Source: Hygrocybe punicea
Taxonomy: Eukaryota > Basidiomycota > Agaricomycetes > Agaricales > Hygrophoraceae
Length of the DNA stretch: 64,000 nt
Assembly: GCA_963556145.1 (NCBI GenBank)
Contig: OY744473.1
Location: 2,666,001 to 2,730,000, forward strand
Direction: 5' to 3'
The position numbers and the translations under genes were made by a program. The notes beneath the pieces were generated by a model. That model was not told the origin of the DNA. It did no database searches and worked only from the letters and a program-made list of their open reading frames with translations. Positions within the stretch are counted from its first letter, which is position 1. Each line of letters begins with the position of its first letter. Shown in pieces: positions 23,054-34,600 of this stretch.

Positions 23054-23512
23054 GCATCCTCCTTGAGGTCAAGCACGGCTGTCTTCATGTGGTAATCTGT
23101 TGTGTAGCATTCAAGGTCATGGAGAAGTAGGGTTGAGCAAATGTGAGTTAATTGTCAGCACACTGTTTGGGGGGCAGTTGTGTTTGGCAGTTGACCTGTT
23201 GCTCCCTGAGCAATTGCTTCATGGCTGAGAGCGTTCCATGATGGTGCAACACAGGGGAGATGGCAGGGAGAGAGAAGGTTGATGAAGACTCAAGACACTT
23301 TATGTAGTTTTATTTTATATTAATTTATATGTTGCAGAGGTGGGAGGTGGGCTTATTAGAATAATATGCAATATGCAACACATGCTATGTATCTGATGCC
23401 ATATGTAATATGCTTTATGCAATTTAATCCTATTGCTTAATTCAATAAAGAAGTGATGAGGGGGAAAAAAGAACTCGTTCATGCCATGCACAGCACTGGC
23501 CCAATAAACAAG
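23054..23512 (+). mobile_element. 3' end of Helitron copy B
   Basis: Non-coding tail after the stop of copy B. From 23101 it is nearly identical to 1-404. It ends with CCAATAAACAAG at 23512 followed by T. This physical link between a Helitron gene and the CTAAACAAG-type end is the main reason for calling that signature the Helitron 3' terminus. Confidence 0.75.
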
Positions 23513-24172
23513 TCTTCAGAGCAAAATCTGACGGGGAGGCAACTGACTACCCGCCAGCCCAATCTCCCTACATGCTGTACCACAGTGAGAGGTGCAGAGG
23601 CGACTGGGGTAACACTCCAGAGGAGGCCCAGGGAGGTAGCACTTCACTATGACTTGGCCTTGTTCTAGTCCTTTCTCAACAGACCAATGTCCACTCCCAA
23701 TGGGTAGAACTGTCAGAAAAGATGGATGCACACCCCACACACCTATTTGAGATGAAATCAAGCCTAACCCAAGCCCAAAAAGCGGCCTACAATGACCTCA
23801 CACAACCACAAGAGCCCAAAACCCAAAGAGAGTCAGAAACAGGTGTTAACTGTTCTGAAGTTACTAACACTGGCAAAGTAAATCGACTCCGGACGATGAA
23901 GCGCTAAGACGAGGACGTTCTACTGTTGCTAGGGCAAAGTAGATGTGCCAAAATGAGTGCTGACAACGATTCGAGTTGGTCCGATGAGTAGTTGTCGAGA
24001 ATAGGGTTCAATCTCGGGAACGGTGAGGATTTAGCATATGATAGTTGTTCCCAATTGATTCAGCGTAGTAACAAACGGTATGGGCGAAGAGGGGGCGGTT
24101 TTTCGATAAGCTAGAGCGCAGGGCTCATAACCCATTAAAATGAGCTGGTTGGAGATCACTGTGAATACTGAT
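23513..24172. other. Unassigned sequence, probably a retroelement remnant
   Basis: Higher GC than its neighbours. Short open frames (for example a 61-codon frame at 23722-23907 with KAAYNDLTQPQEPK) do not match a family I know. Near 24117-24133 the phrase GCGCAGGGCTCATAACCC resembles the anticodon arm of initiator methionine tRNA, which retroelements use as a primer site, so this may be a fragment around a primer-binding site. That is a guess. Confidence 0.3.
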
Positions 24173-24360
24173 TTATTGTGTGATACAAAACTATTCTACT
24201 TACCTGGTTGGAGATCACTGTGAATACTGGAGATACACAGTGATCCTCACACCAGGTTTGACCGCTTTGGGACAAATAGATACAAACAATCAGCCACAAT
24301 CTTCGAAATCTACTAAGTCCATACTCCCTTGTGGTAGAGTGGCTCATCACAACCTAACAG
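24173..24360 (-). repeat. Short interspersed repeat (about 190 bp), copy 1
   Basis: Reverse complement of 46506-46697 with few changes. It contains a hairpin formed by GATCACTGTGAATAC and GTATACACAGTGATC-like arms, and an extra partial copy of GGTTGGAGATCACTGTG just before it at about 24147. In the other location the repeat interrupts the Helitron E reading frame. It could be a small MITE. Bases 24361-24750 next to it hold nothing I recognise. Confidence 0.5.
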
Positions 24361-24750
24361 AACAAGGCATAAATCTTGCAAGATGCCAGTGCAGACCTCC
24401 ATTTGGGACATGCTATTCCAACTCCACTTACCAGTGTCATCCCCTGATTCTTGGATGTGAGATTCCATTATCTGCATTTGGGATGTGGCTAACTGTCTGT
24501 TCTACCATTTATTGGAAGTGCTCTGAAATATTTTTCTGCCTGGTATGTACAGAATTGTAGGTATTTTAGGCAGTGAGACAGACTGTATCAGCTAATCAAA
24601 GGCACCAGCATTGTCAGTTAAGGTTGACCACGCATCACAATCAAGTCTTTACGCGACCACGATCTGAGACAGAGGCAAGCATGAATAGTGCTCAGCTTCA
24701 TTCGATTGCAGGTAAACAAAAGGATGTGGTGGCCTTGTGAGAACACACAG

Positions 24751-25779
24751 TTAGTTCTTTATCAAACCAGGACCAGTGAGGATTCATATAGTTAATGTTC
24801 TATGATCGCCTATAGAGAAATTTTTTTTGGGCAAGAGATATGATTCTACTTCTGATACTGGAAAATCAGATACAGTTAGGGCCATGTCTGGACAAGCTTA
24901 CATAAGCATCCAAATATGGGTTGTTACAAAAAAGACAAATTACCTTCTAATTATATTCAAAATATTCGTACTGGTCTCAATTCTTATCAGAATCAGCTGA
25001 AAATTGAACTGCTGACTAATATTATCATTTCCGGTCAGATGTGACAGTGACATGTGACCAATCTAACCATATAAGGCAATTTTTGATATTATATAGCAAA
25101 TTTTTTACTGATCGCAGTGGTGACAGTCACATGTGACCAGTCTAATCATACAAGGTAATTCTACATCATATATGCTAAATTTTGAGATGATCACAGGAGT
25201 CACAGTCACATGTGACCATTATTACTATATATAGAAATATCAGCCATATAAGCAGAAATTAGTACAACTCAGATGATATAATGATATTTTTACTTAAAAC
25301 ATATAATTCAATGTGATATTGCTGTATATATTATATGCTAATTATATATTTCAAGCAAAATCACTTATCAATATTCATAATAATCATACAAATAAAAATC
25401 CAATGACAGAAATACAACTTTGTTCATGCCATATGCAACATTGGCCCACTCAAGCATAGCTGTCTTCATGTTATCATCTGTTGTGCAGCAAGATTATGGA
25501 GAAGTAGGGTTGAGCAAATGTAAGTCAATTATTATCATACTGTTTAATTAAAGGCAGTTGTATTTGACAGTTGACGTGTTGCTCTCTTTTTGGGCTGAGA
25601 ATATTGCATCATGATGAAGCAAAGAAGACATAACAGTGGGAGAGGAGGTTGAGACATGCTATGCAGTTTTATTTTTTCTACTTTTTATATTGCTATGGTG
25701 AGAGGTTGCTATGATGAAAGTGAGGAGAGGAAAAAAAGAACTCATTCATGTCATGCGCAGCACTGGCCCACTAAACAAG
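24751..25779 (+). mobile_element. Non-autonomous Helitron-like element E3 (1.03 kb)
   Basis: Begins with TTAGTTCTTTATCA, a form of the start signature lacking its hairpin (the 62789 copy keeps TTACAAGTTC and hairpin), and ends with CCACTAAACAAG at 25779 followed by T. A second, longer-diverged copy is at 62789-63640. Inside are three tandem blocks around GTCACATGTGACCA (25031-25260) and no gene. It is the clearest case in which both signatures bound one small element. Confidence 0.6.
25031..25260 (+). repeat. Three tandem blocks with CACATGTG palindromes
   Basis: Three units of about 77 bp, each with GTGACAGT(C/G)ACATGTGACCA then TATATA-rich sequence. The homologous element at 62789-63640 has the same three. 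CACATGTG is an E-box-like palindrome, so the blocks might bind a protein, but nothing else supports this. Confidence 0.6.
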
Positions 25780-25959
25780 TCAACAGCCATTGACGTAGCT
25801 AGAGATTATCAGTATTACATACACTTAGATATCTTTCAGAAAACATACCTGGAATACTGAAGTAGTCCAGTGCCATCCAAATATTGATGGACATTCATAT
25901 GTGCATGGACTGGGAATGGGCATTATTGCTTAGAAAGTGGAATCCAGATGCGTGCATTG

Positions 25960-26452
25960 ATGGAGATTTGAATTGTCAGGGAAATGGAAATATTGCCATG
26001 CAATTGGCGTCTGTATGCACCCATTGACAGACATGCGCATTGGCTGGGAATTGGCATGATTGCTTTGTAATTGCGATCGTTACGCACGCATTGCCAGAGA
26101 TTTGAATTGGCTGGGAATAGACATCATTGCCTTGCAATTGCCGTCTGTTTGTACCCATTGAGAGCCATGAGCATTGGCTGGGAATTCGATACACACGCCT
26201 TGCCAGAGATTTGAATTGGCTGGGGATTGGCAATATTGCCTTGCAATTGCCATCTGTTCGCACTGATTGACCAACAGACATGTGCATTGGCTAGGAATTG
26301 GGAATATTGCCTTGCAATTCCGATCGATACACACACCTTGCCAGAGATTTGAATTGACGGGGAATTGGCAATATTGCCTTGCAATGGCCATCTGTTTACA
26401 CCAATTGACAGACATGCGCATTGGCTGGGGATTGGCAATATTGCCTTGCAAT
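25960..26452 (+). repeat. Tandem repeat S5 (about 60/120-bp units)
   Basis: Alternating half-units with CATTGGCTGGGAATTGG, ATTGCCTTGCAATT, GACAGACATGCGCATTGGC and CACCTTGCCAGAGATTTGAATTGG. Four or more units. The repeat stops where unit X begins at 26453. Open frames on both strands through it are repeat artefacts. Confidence 0.7.
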
Positions 26453-26622
26453 TTACGAGTTCTTCCATTTATGGAAAACTCATTCTTATACACTGGGTTT
26501 CCAGTCTGTTTAGTGATTCATTCATTTATTCATCTCAGGGACTGAGCAAAAATTGTGTCCCAATATGGCAACTGAGTTCAAAATCCCGTTTGACTGGTTT
26601 CATGTCAGGATTCAAAGCCTCT

Positions 26623-27627
26623 TAGTGTTGCCGTAGTTCGGTTCCGAACCTAGCCGAACCCGGTTCAAACCCCGAACCGAACGCTAAGTTCGGTCTAAGT
26701 TCAGCCAAGTGCTGAACCGGACCGCGGGTTCAGTTCCGGGTTTCGAGGCCTGCCGGATTTCCTGAACGGCTCCAAACTGCGTTCAAACCGCGAACGTGGA
26801 TATTTTTAAGGTATTGATTTCATTTGTTTTTCGTATTTCTTTACTTACTATTTCGTGTTAAACGGCATCATGTGACCGGCCGTGACCTTTCACGCAACAC
26901 AGCAACTTCAACGCGGGTTGAACACAACACAAATTGTGTTGTGTTCAAAGGTAAGCTTCCATTTTTTTCTTAACTTTACTAATGTTATTTGCGGCAGGCA
27001 ACTCGACTGCGACCACATCGCAACCACATTGGCACAAGATGGATGCCAACACCAACGCAATGCCAACGGACACGGGGCAGCCGCAACACCACCACCACCA
27101 CCACCACCACCAGCGGCGGCAACGGCAATGGCAAAGGCAACGGCAACCAGGCAACGACAACGGCAACGGCCAGCAGCAGCAGCAATGCCGGCAGCAGCAG
27201 CAACAGCAACAGCAGCAACGGCGGCAGCAGCAACGGCGGCAGCAGCAACGGCCACGACAGCAGCAGCAGCAGTGGCAGCAGCAACGGCGACGGCAGCAGC
27301 AGCAGCGCCGGCAGCGGCAGCAATGGCAGCAGTGACAGCGGCAGCAGCAGCAGCGCCAGACGGCTTCCCCGCAGCCCAACTACCTCGCGAAGTGTAGCGC
27401 CATATCGATTGATACGTGCCTGCCATTCGCGAGGAGAACAGAGCTCATGGGGTGAGCCCACCTCGGTCCGGGGTTCAGACCGCGTCTGAACCCAGACCGA
27501 ACACAGAGAAACGGTTCAATGCCGTCCAGGTCCAGGTTTGGCCATGTGCCAAACCGGACCCGAAGTTCAGTTCGCGGTTCCGCCAAAAAGGGTCGGAACC
27601 AGACTGAACTGAACTTCGGCAACACTA
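26623..27627. mobile_element. hAT-like MITE, copy 2 (1005 bp, with triplet array)
   Basis: Ends TAGTGTTGCC and GGCAACACTA, 8-bp duplication AAGCCTCT at 26615-26622 and 27628-27635. The matching empty site, AATTCAAAGCCTCTATTGAC, is at about 46857-46876 in unit Y. Between GTAAGC (26950) and GCGGCAG (about 26997) lies an intron-like piece with a TTTACTAATG branch-like site. From about 27089 to 27360 there is a CAG/CAA/GGC-rich triplet array, coding poly-Gln or poly-Ala depending on frame. The element has no transposase. Confidence 0.88.
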
Positions 27628-28079
27628 AAGCCTCTATTGACTTGCACACTGCATAGACTGTCACCAGATTTGACAAGGAGGATGTCATGGGGACTGTCCT
27701 GCTGGAAAAAAATTATTTAGGGGATCTGGTATGTTTTGGACTCCCTGTGAGCTATCTTTTGCCAAGGAAATGAGTATAGATACAATAACTCATATTATAC
27801 TGCAAATAAAAATGTGATAATTTCCAAGTATATTCTACTGGATGTATGCTACACTTTTGTCCACTGGAGGCAGTTGTAAAATGTGATATCTGAGTCTCTA
27901 GAATGCAAACAAGGAAGGGTGGTCTGGAGTTGTGGCTGAAATTTGAGTGGAGTCTGAAATGCGCAGGGAGAGCTTTCGAGCTCAGTTACGTGCAAAACCT
28001 GCGGCTCAACAGCAAGATTGTCGGGTGGTGGTGTAGACCAAGGTAAGTACGTAGTTTGTTTTCTTTGGTCTGGTACTGA

Positions 28080-28580
28080 TGTCTGCACCCCCCACACCTC
28101 ATCTGTGCTGAAAACAAGGGGTCGGGGGGTCTCAGGACCGCACGCTCCCATTATTTGCCCAACCACCGCCCCTTCTTTGGTCCACCACCAGGACAGCCCA
28201 TACAACCGTGTTTTCAACCTCCCCCATCTAGGCTACACCCCCCCCACTCCATTTCCGTTGAAAACCAGTAGTCAGGGGGTCTCAGGCCCTCGCGATCCGG
28301 CTGACTGCCCAACCACCACCACCACCCCGTTTTCAACCACCAGGATGTCCCGTCCCGCCACGCTTTCATCTACCCCCGGCCCGTCTACAGCCACCGCACC
28401 TCATTCGCACTGCAAACGAGCGGTTGGGGGATGTCAGGACCTCGCGATCCGGCTGTGTGCCCAACCGCCACCACCCTCCCTTTTTCAACCACCAGGACGC
28501 CCCACCCCATCTCGTTTTCGACCACCCCCGGCCAGTCTACACCCCCCGCACCTCGTTTGCATGGAAAACGAGGGGTTGGG
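28080..28580 (+). repeat. Satellite S1 array in unit X
   Basis: About three to four S1 units in plus orientation, C-rich, with TTTTCAACCACCAGGA and GGGGTCTCAGG phrases. Nearly the same array is at 57935-58500 in unit Y, and the phrase TTTGCCCAACCACCGCCCC near 28157 is the unoccupied target of the 47385-57927 element. Confidence 0.8.
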
Positions 28581-28771
28581 CAACTCATTTTGTTCAGTTT
28601 TTCAGGAATACATTCTTAATGGATTAATTATCAATAAAATATTTATTAAATACATAAGTCCATATATGTAACAGAAAGTGACAAGCAAGAGATCGCCTCA
28701 ATGCCCAAGGCAATTTTGCTAGTCACTTTCTGCTTATTCAGCAGCTAGTAACTTCAATAGCCCCACCATGA

Positions 28772-29387
28772 TAGTGTTGCCGTAGTTCGGTTCCGAACCT
28801 AGCCGAACCCGGTTCAAACCCCGAACCGAACCCGGGGTTCAGTCTAAGTTCAGCCAAATGCTGAACCGGACCGCGGGTTCGGTTCAGGGTTTCGAGGCTG
28901 GCCGGATTTCCTGAACGGCTCCAAACCACGTCCAAACCGCGAACGCGGATATTTTTAAGGAATTTATTTCATTTGTTTTTCATATTTCTTTACTTACCAT
29001 TTCGTGTTAAACGGTATCATGTGACCGGCTGTGACGAGGTAGCTTTCACGCAACACAGCAACATCAACGCGGATTGAACACAACACAATTTGTGTTGTGT
29101 TCCTCAAGGTAAGTTTCCTTTTTTTCTTAACTTTACTAATGTTATTTGCGACAGGAAAATTGACAACCACGGCAACGACAACCACGACACCCAGCAGCAG
29201 CAGCAGCAATGTCGGCAGCAGCAGCAACAGTGGCAGCGGCAACGGCAACAGCAGCAACAGCAGGAGCGCAGCAGCAACAGCAGCAACGGAAACGGCAACG
29301 GCAACGGCAACGGCAATGGCAACAGCAGCAACGGCCACGACAGCAGCAGCAGCGCCGGCAGCGGCAGCAGCAGCAGCGCTGGCAGCG

Positions 29388-29418
<31 letters not shown>

Positions 29419-29970
29419 CGCAGGAGCAACAGCAGCAACGGCGGCAGCAGCAACGGCGGCAACAGCAGCAGCAGCAGCTGCTGCTGGTGCATCAAGCCCC
29501 AACATCACCATCAGCGGCGGCAACAACAACGGCAACCACCACCACGACGGCCAGCAGCAGCAGCAGCAGCAATGCCGGCAGCAGCAGCAACAGCGGCAGC
29601 GGCAACGGCAACAGCAGCAGCAGGAGCGCAGCAGCGACGGCGACGGCAGCAGCAGCAGCAGCACCAGCAGTGGGAGCGGCAGCAGCAGCAGCAACAGCAC
29701 CAGACGGCTCCCCCGTAGCCCAACTTCCTCGCGAAGCGTAGCGCCGTATCAATTGATACGTGCCTGCCATTCGCGAGGAGAACGGAGCTCAGGGGTGAGC
29801 CAACCTCGGTCTGGGGTTCAGACCGCGTCTGAACCCAGACTGAACGCTAAGAGACGGTTCAAAGCCGTTCGGGTCCAGGTTTTGCCATGCGCCAAACCGG
29901 ACCCGAAGTTCAGTTCGCGGTTCCGCCAAAAAGGGTCGGAACCGGACCGAACTGAACTTCGGCAACACTA
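28772..29970. mobile_element. hAT-like MITE, copy 3 (1199 bp, longest triplet arrays)
   Basis: Ends TAGTGTTGCC and GGCAACACTA with 8-bp duplication CACCATGA at 28764-28771 and 29971-29978. The empty site, CCCCACCATGACAACTTTGG, is present at 58681-58700 in unit Y. It carries the AACACAACACAATTTGTG palindrome near 29077, an intron-like piece beginning GTAAGTTTCC at 29109, and two CAG/CAA-rich arrays (29190-29480 and 29520-29700) that include CACCACCACGACGG. No transposase. Confidence 0.9.
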
Positions 29971-30039
29971 CACCATGACAACTTTGGTATTCGCGATGGA
30001 GTGAGGTATTCATTTATTTAATGCTGACTTATGTTCACA

Positions 30040-30740
30040 CAGGCCCTCATCCAGTCTGGCACCCTGTTTCCGACCAGGACGATGACTTTGGGCGAGGGGA
30101 GTGACTGCACACGGAATCGGTGAGTTGCCCTGCCATTGAAATTTTTTTGTCCACCATCACTTGCAGACGACTAACTGAGCCTCACACAGGCTTTAACTCA
30201 TCCTGGCACCCCTTTCCAGACCGATGTGACAAGTTTGGCCAAGTGGAATGGCCGCAAGCGTCATTGGTGAGTATCCACCCCCCTAGTATTTTTTTTGTCC
30301 ACCGTCACCCGGAGACTGCTAACTTAGACTCACACAGGCCTTAACCCACCCCGGCACCCCGTTCCCAACGGAAACGACAAGTTTGGCTCTGGGGATCGGC
30401 TGAGAACACCATTGGTGAGTTTCCACCCCTCCTGGTATTTTTTTTGTCCACCGTCACCCGGAGACTGCTAACTTAGACTCATACAGGCCCGAACTCACCC
30501 CGGCGACCGCTAACTTAGACTCACACAGGCCTTAACCCACCCCGGCACCCCATTCCCAATGGAAACGACAAGTTTGGCTCCAGGGAATGGCTGGGAACGC
30601 CATTGGTGAGTTTCCACCCCCCCCCCTCGTATTTATTTTGTCCACCGTCACCTGGAGTCCGCTAACTTAGACTCACACAGGCTTTAACCCACCCCGGCAC
30701 CCCATTCCCAATGGAAACGACAAGTTTGGCTGAGGGGAAT
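30040..30740 (+). repeat. Tandem array of exon-intron units (about 149 bp)
   Basis: Each unit is a 77-base block starting GCCTTAACCC and ending CCATTG, then GTGAGTTTCC, a T-rich run, GCTAACTTAGACTCACACAG. So every junction has a canonical splice donor, CTAAC branch-like site and CAG acceptor. There are about four to five units here and three at 58755-59202. Translated, the blocks read GLNPPRHPVPNGNDKF-like. 77 is not a multiple of three. It may be the 5' part of a repeated-exon gene, or an array spread by copying one exon plus intron. Confidence 0.65.
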
Positions 30741-31657
30741 GGCCGTGCACAGAATCAATCCGTACCTGTGTTGGTTTATTTTGTACAGCATTGTTTGGAG
30801 ACCCATAACTTCGTTTCCTATGTACTGCTCACACCTTGTTCTGCACCAAATGAGATTCCTCAGCCTTGTTGTATTAATTTAATAATTGAAATGTTACAAC
30901 TTTTGCACAAATATGGATATGTTTGGTCGGCATTGTCCATTGCTTTTACTTTCTGCTTTACCTGCTAGCCCAACAATTGTTTTGGGAGTCCCAGACAATT
31001 TAAACTGCCTCTGTGCTTGTCCTAGCCTGATTCTTGGTGTTGTACACCAACAATCTTTGCTGTCAAAGGTCTTATAAACGACAAAGTACATTGCTTTTTT
31101 CAAAGTTGGATTTCACTCATTTTGTGTCTTCATCCTACACATCTAGAGCCATCTTGGAGATCTTTGCAAGGGTTTCCTTTCCAGAGCTCCAAATCTCCAT
31201 TGGGTTCAGTGGTTGTGGAGCTATAACTGTTTTACTATTGAGGTACATTTAGTTAATATTGCAGCAACCCCTAATCATATTTTCATCATACTAGGAATTA
31301 TTTTGAAGCCCTTCCTTCCCTCTATCCACCTACCACTAAATCAGCAGAATCCAACCGCTTGTTCACAAGGTATTTGACATTTTCTATTCTCACACTCCTA
31401 TCTCTTTATCTCAGAGTATACTCATCCAAATCTCTTGATTCTGCAGGCAATTTGAGACCTCTTGGCAACTTCTTTCTGCTGGTATCTTTGCCTTTCCAAG
31501 AGACCACTCTGGTACCTTGACAAATCACTTCTTCATTGGCTCTTTCACTTACGCTTGGCTTTTCATCTCCAATTGATCTCGTGTGTACTAGACCCACAGA
31601 GAACTGATTTTCAACCTTGCATCTATCCCAAACTCCCCACTGTCCTTTGACGTACTC
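30741..31657 (+). other. Region upstream of the TET/JBP-like pseudogene
   Basis: Several short open frames (an 85-codon one at 30711-30968, others at 31034-31252 and 31462-31650) with no family I recognise. Introns could join some of them to the pseudogene that follows, since GTGAGT-like and CAG sites are frequent here, but I cannot build one convincing model. Confidence 0.3.
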
Positions 31658-34600
31658 ATGGATCTCTCTGACTTGATTAATGTGGAAATGTGTGAACAAA
31701 ATGCTCAGGTGAGTTCTGAGTACTCATTTTAATTTGAGTTGCTTGCTCAAGATTCTCATAGGGTGATGGCAACCAGTTGGATGCTCCTATGGGGTCGAAT
31801 ACCAATCAGATGGACTTGGATGTTGCAGTTGTCAACAGAAATCAGGACAATCTATCATGTTTGTTTCTATAATGTTATATTTTCTTGCTTTTATTTAAGT
31901 CTCCTTCAATAGGCCACAATAATCCTGAATCAGACAATGCAGTTCTCTTTGGTATCGGGGATGTATACAGCATATCTCCTCTGGATCCCTATACAACAGA
32001 ACTGCCCTACGACTTGTTTTGGTGCGAAGATCAGATATCCAGGACACCTGTATCGTCACCAGCTGTATTGGTTCCACCTCCACCCACAAATCCTCCTGAG
32101 GGATCTGGATTCATCTACCCATTGGTTCATTACTGTTATCAAAGGGGATACACATATGTAGCTGATTTCGACACGGCTAAGAAAAGCATGGTTCTGGAAA
32201 CACTGCTCCATACCATTACCCCTCCAAACATAGGTCCTAGTTTGGTTGATGGGAAACTTGTACACATTCCAGTTCCTGGCATGATCCTGATGCCTGTTGG
32301 CATACCATTCGTTAATTGTATCAACAGCTCCGACAAACATATCATCACTGTCACCTGCATTCAAACCGTTTCCTCCATGCAACAGTATGCGTGCAGCCCA
32401 GAAGTCAGCCAACTAGCTGATGAAGTACTCGAAATATCCTTTGGAAAACCAGCTATCGATGGCTGGCCTGCCATTACCGCTATATATGACCTTGGACTTA
32501 AACACAATGACAGGTCCACAAGGGACATTGGCGATCCTCATAATGGTTCCTCAAGTTTGGCCACAACCAAGATTGAGGGTGATGGACGTGGTGTAATTGC
32601 ACCTGCTGTTCAAGTTCAATATCCACAGATATCCCGCCTTCTTCGCATCTGTTATCAGCTGTTCCGACACATCATGCCAACTTGCATCTCCAAGCTGGAG
32701 TGGGATATGTTTGAGTGGATCTTTTGGGATAACAATGTGCCTGGATTTGGTGGTCCCTTACCGAACAACACTGGTCTGCAAGTGAACATATCATCTGATA
32801 TTGGCGATCTGGCTTCCATGATTGGTCAGTTCCAGGGGAGATTGCACACCGATCGCAATGACTTTCATCCAGGATTTACTCTTTTTATTCTGGCTATACG
32901 CTTACCTCCAGGGACATACCCTTGTCATATTTCTTTTCTAAATGTATTTATTAACAATCATATACCACAGGCAGTGATTCTAGTCCTTTCTTCTTCCCAA
33001 GACCTGCTTTATACTTCAGGGCAATAAATGTTGCCTTGTTTTTTGCAGTGTTCAAGGGACAGGATCTTCATGGTGGTGAGAAGCCAACTGTAAATCCAGA
33101 TCCAGATGTGGCAAAGGAGTGGCTGGCACAGACTGGCCTTGGTCAGCTTGCTGATTTGGTCGGCATGCAAAATCGGGTCGGCATGGTTGTATATCCTAAT
33201 CATGCTGCATTTACATGGATTACCCCATTTCTCATTATGTCAGTCACAGGCTTTGGAAACATGGGATCTCAGTCACATTTCAGCCGTGGATATCCTACCT
33301 TTGCCAATGATGGCCTACAAATCTTTGGAGATATCGCGGCACATAAGAATTTCCTCGCACGTGATCTTGTGTGTAACTCCTGGAATAGCACCATCCTTGC
33401 TGGCATTGAGTCACCTGTGCATCCTTCTGTTATGCTGTCCAGCATGACTTATACCGATGAGAATGGGGAGATTTGTAAAACAGCACCTCTTCCATACGAT
33501 CCGGTCAAAGACAGGTCTTTTGTGTGACAAATGAGAGGATACTACTCGTGGTATGTGCAGAAGATATGTGATTAGTGTTGCCAAAGTTCAGTTCGGTCCG
33601 GTTCCGACCCTTTTTGGCGGAACCGCAAACTGAACTTCGGGTCCAGTTTGGCGCATGGCCAAACCTGGACCCGGACGGCATTGAACCGTTTCTCCGCGTT
33701 CGGTCTGGGTTCAGACGCGGTCTGAACCCCGGACCGAGGTGGGCTCACCCCATGAGCTCCATTCTCCTCGCGAATGGCAGGCACGTATCAATCAATACGG
33801 CGCTACACTTCGCGAGGTAGTTGGGCTGCGGGGGAGCCATCCGGCGCTGCTGCTGCTGCCGCTGTCACTGCTGCCATTGCTGCCGCTGCCGGCGCTGCTG
33901 CTGCTGCCGGCACTGCTGCTGCTGCCGTCGCCGTTGCTGCTGCCACTGCTGCTGCTGCTGTCGTGGCCATTGCTGCTGCCGCCGTTGCTGCTGTTGCTGT
34001 TGCTGCTGCTGCCGGCATTGCTGCTGCTGCTGGCCATTGCCGTTGTCGTTGCCTGGTTGCCATTGCCATTGCCATTGCCGTTGCCGCCGCTGGTGGTGGT
34101 GGTGGTGGTGTTGCGGCTGCCCCGCGTCTGTTGGCATTGCGTTGGCGTTGGCATCCATCTTGTGCCAATGTGGTTGCGATGTGGTTGCAGTCGAGTTGCC
34201 TGCCGCAAATAACATTAGTAAAGTTAAGAAAAAAATGGAAGCTTACCTTTGAAGTTGCTGTGTTGCGTGAAAGGTCACGGCCGGTCACATAATGCCGTTT
34301 AACATGAAATAGTAAGTCAAGAAATACGAAAAACAAATGCAATCAATACCTTAAAAATATCCGCGTTCGCGCTTTGAACGCGGTTTGGAGCCGTTCAGGA
34401 AATCCGGCAGGCCTCGAAACCCGGAACTCAACCCGCGGTCCGGTTCAGCACTTGGCTGAACTTAGACCGAACTTAGGGTTCGGTTCGGGGTTTGAACCGG
34501 GTTCGGCTAGGTTCAGAACCGAACTACGGCAACACTATATGTGATCCACATCATATTCCTATTACGAAGACAGCATATGGAAGTACCCAGCAGCATTTGC

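Larger units (their letters stand above)
26453..30740 (+). mobile_element. Helitron-like unit X, left part
   Basis: Starts at 26453 with TTACGAGTTCTTCC and hairpin, then ACTGGGTTTCCAGTCTGTTT, the block ATTGACTTGCACACTGC, a section with CTCAACAGCAAGATTGTCGG (about 28010), satellite S1, the block AGAAAGTGACAAGCAAGAG (about 28672), and the exon-intron repeat array from 30040. Unit Y (46700-47384 plus 57928-59202) has the same order, so the two are copies. Two hAT elements sit in X but not Y. The 3' border of X is not defined; the TET-like pseudogene follows directly, so it may be part of the same unit. Confidence 0.6.

Noticed and set aside
2246..23512. Copies A and B as one Helitron with a simple 12-kb insertion
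   Set aside because: About 430 bp of coding sequence (present in copy C near 42260-42700) are missing between A's end and B's start, and the two borders carry different element ends, so more than one event is needed.
24117..24133. Initiator tRNA-Met gene from GCGCAGGGCTCATAACCC
   Set aside because: Only the anticodon arm resembles the tRNA; acceptor, D and T arms are not found at proper spacing. A primer-site fragment of a retroelement is more likely.
26908..27426. Poly-Ala/poly-Gln proteins from the triplet arrays
   Set aside because: Open in all frames on both strands because of repeat composition; located inside hAT MITEs with no conserved start.
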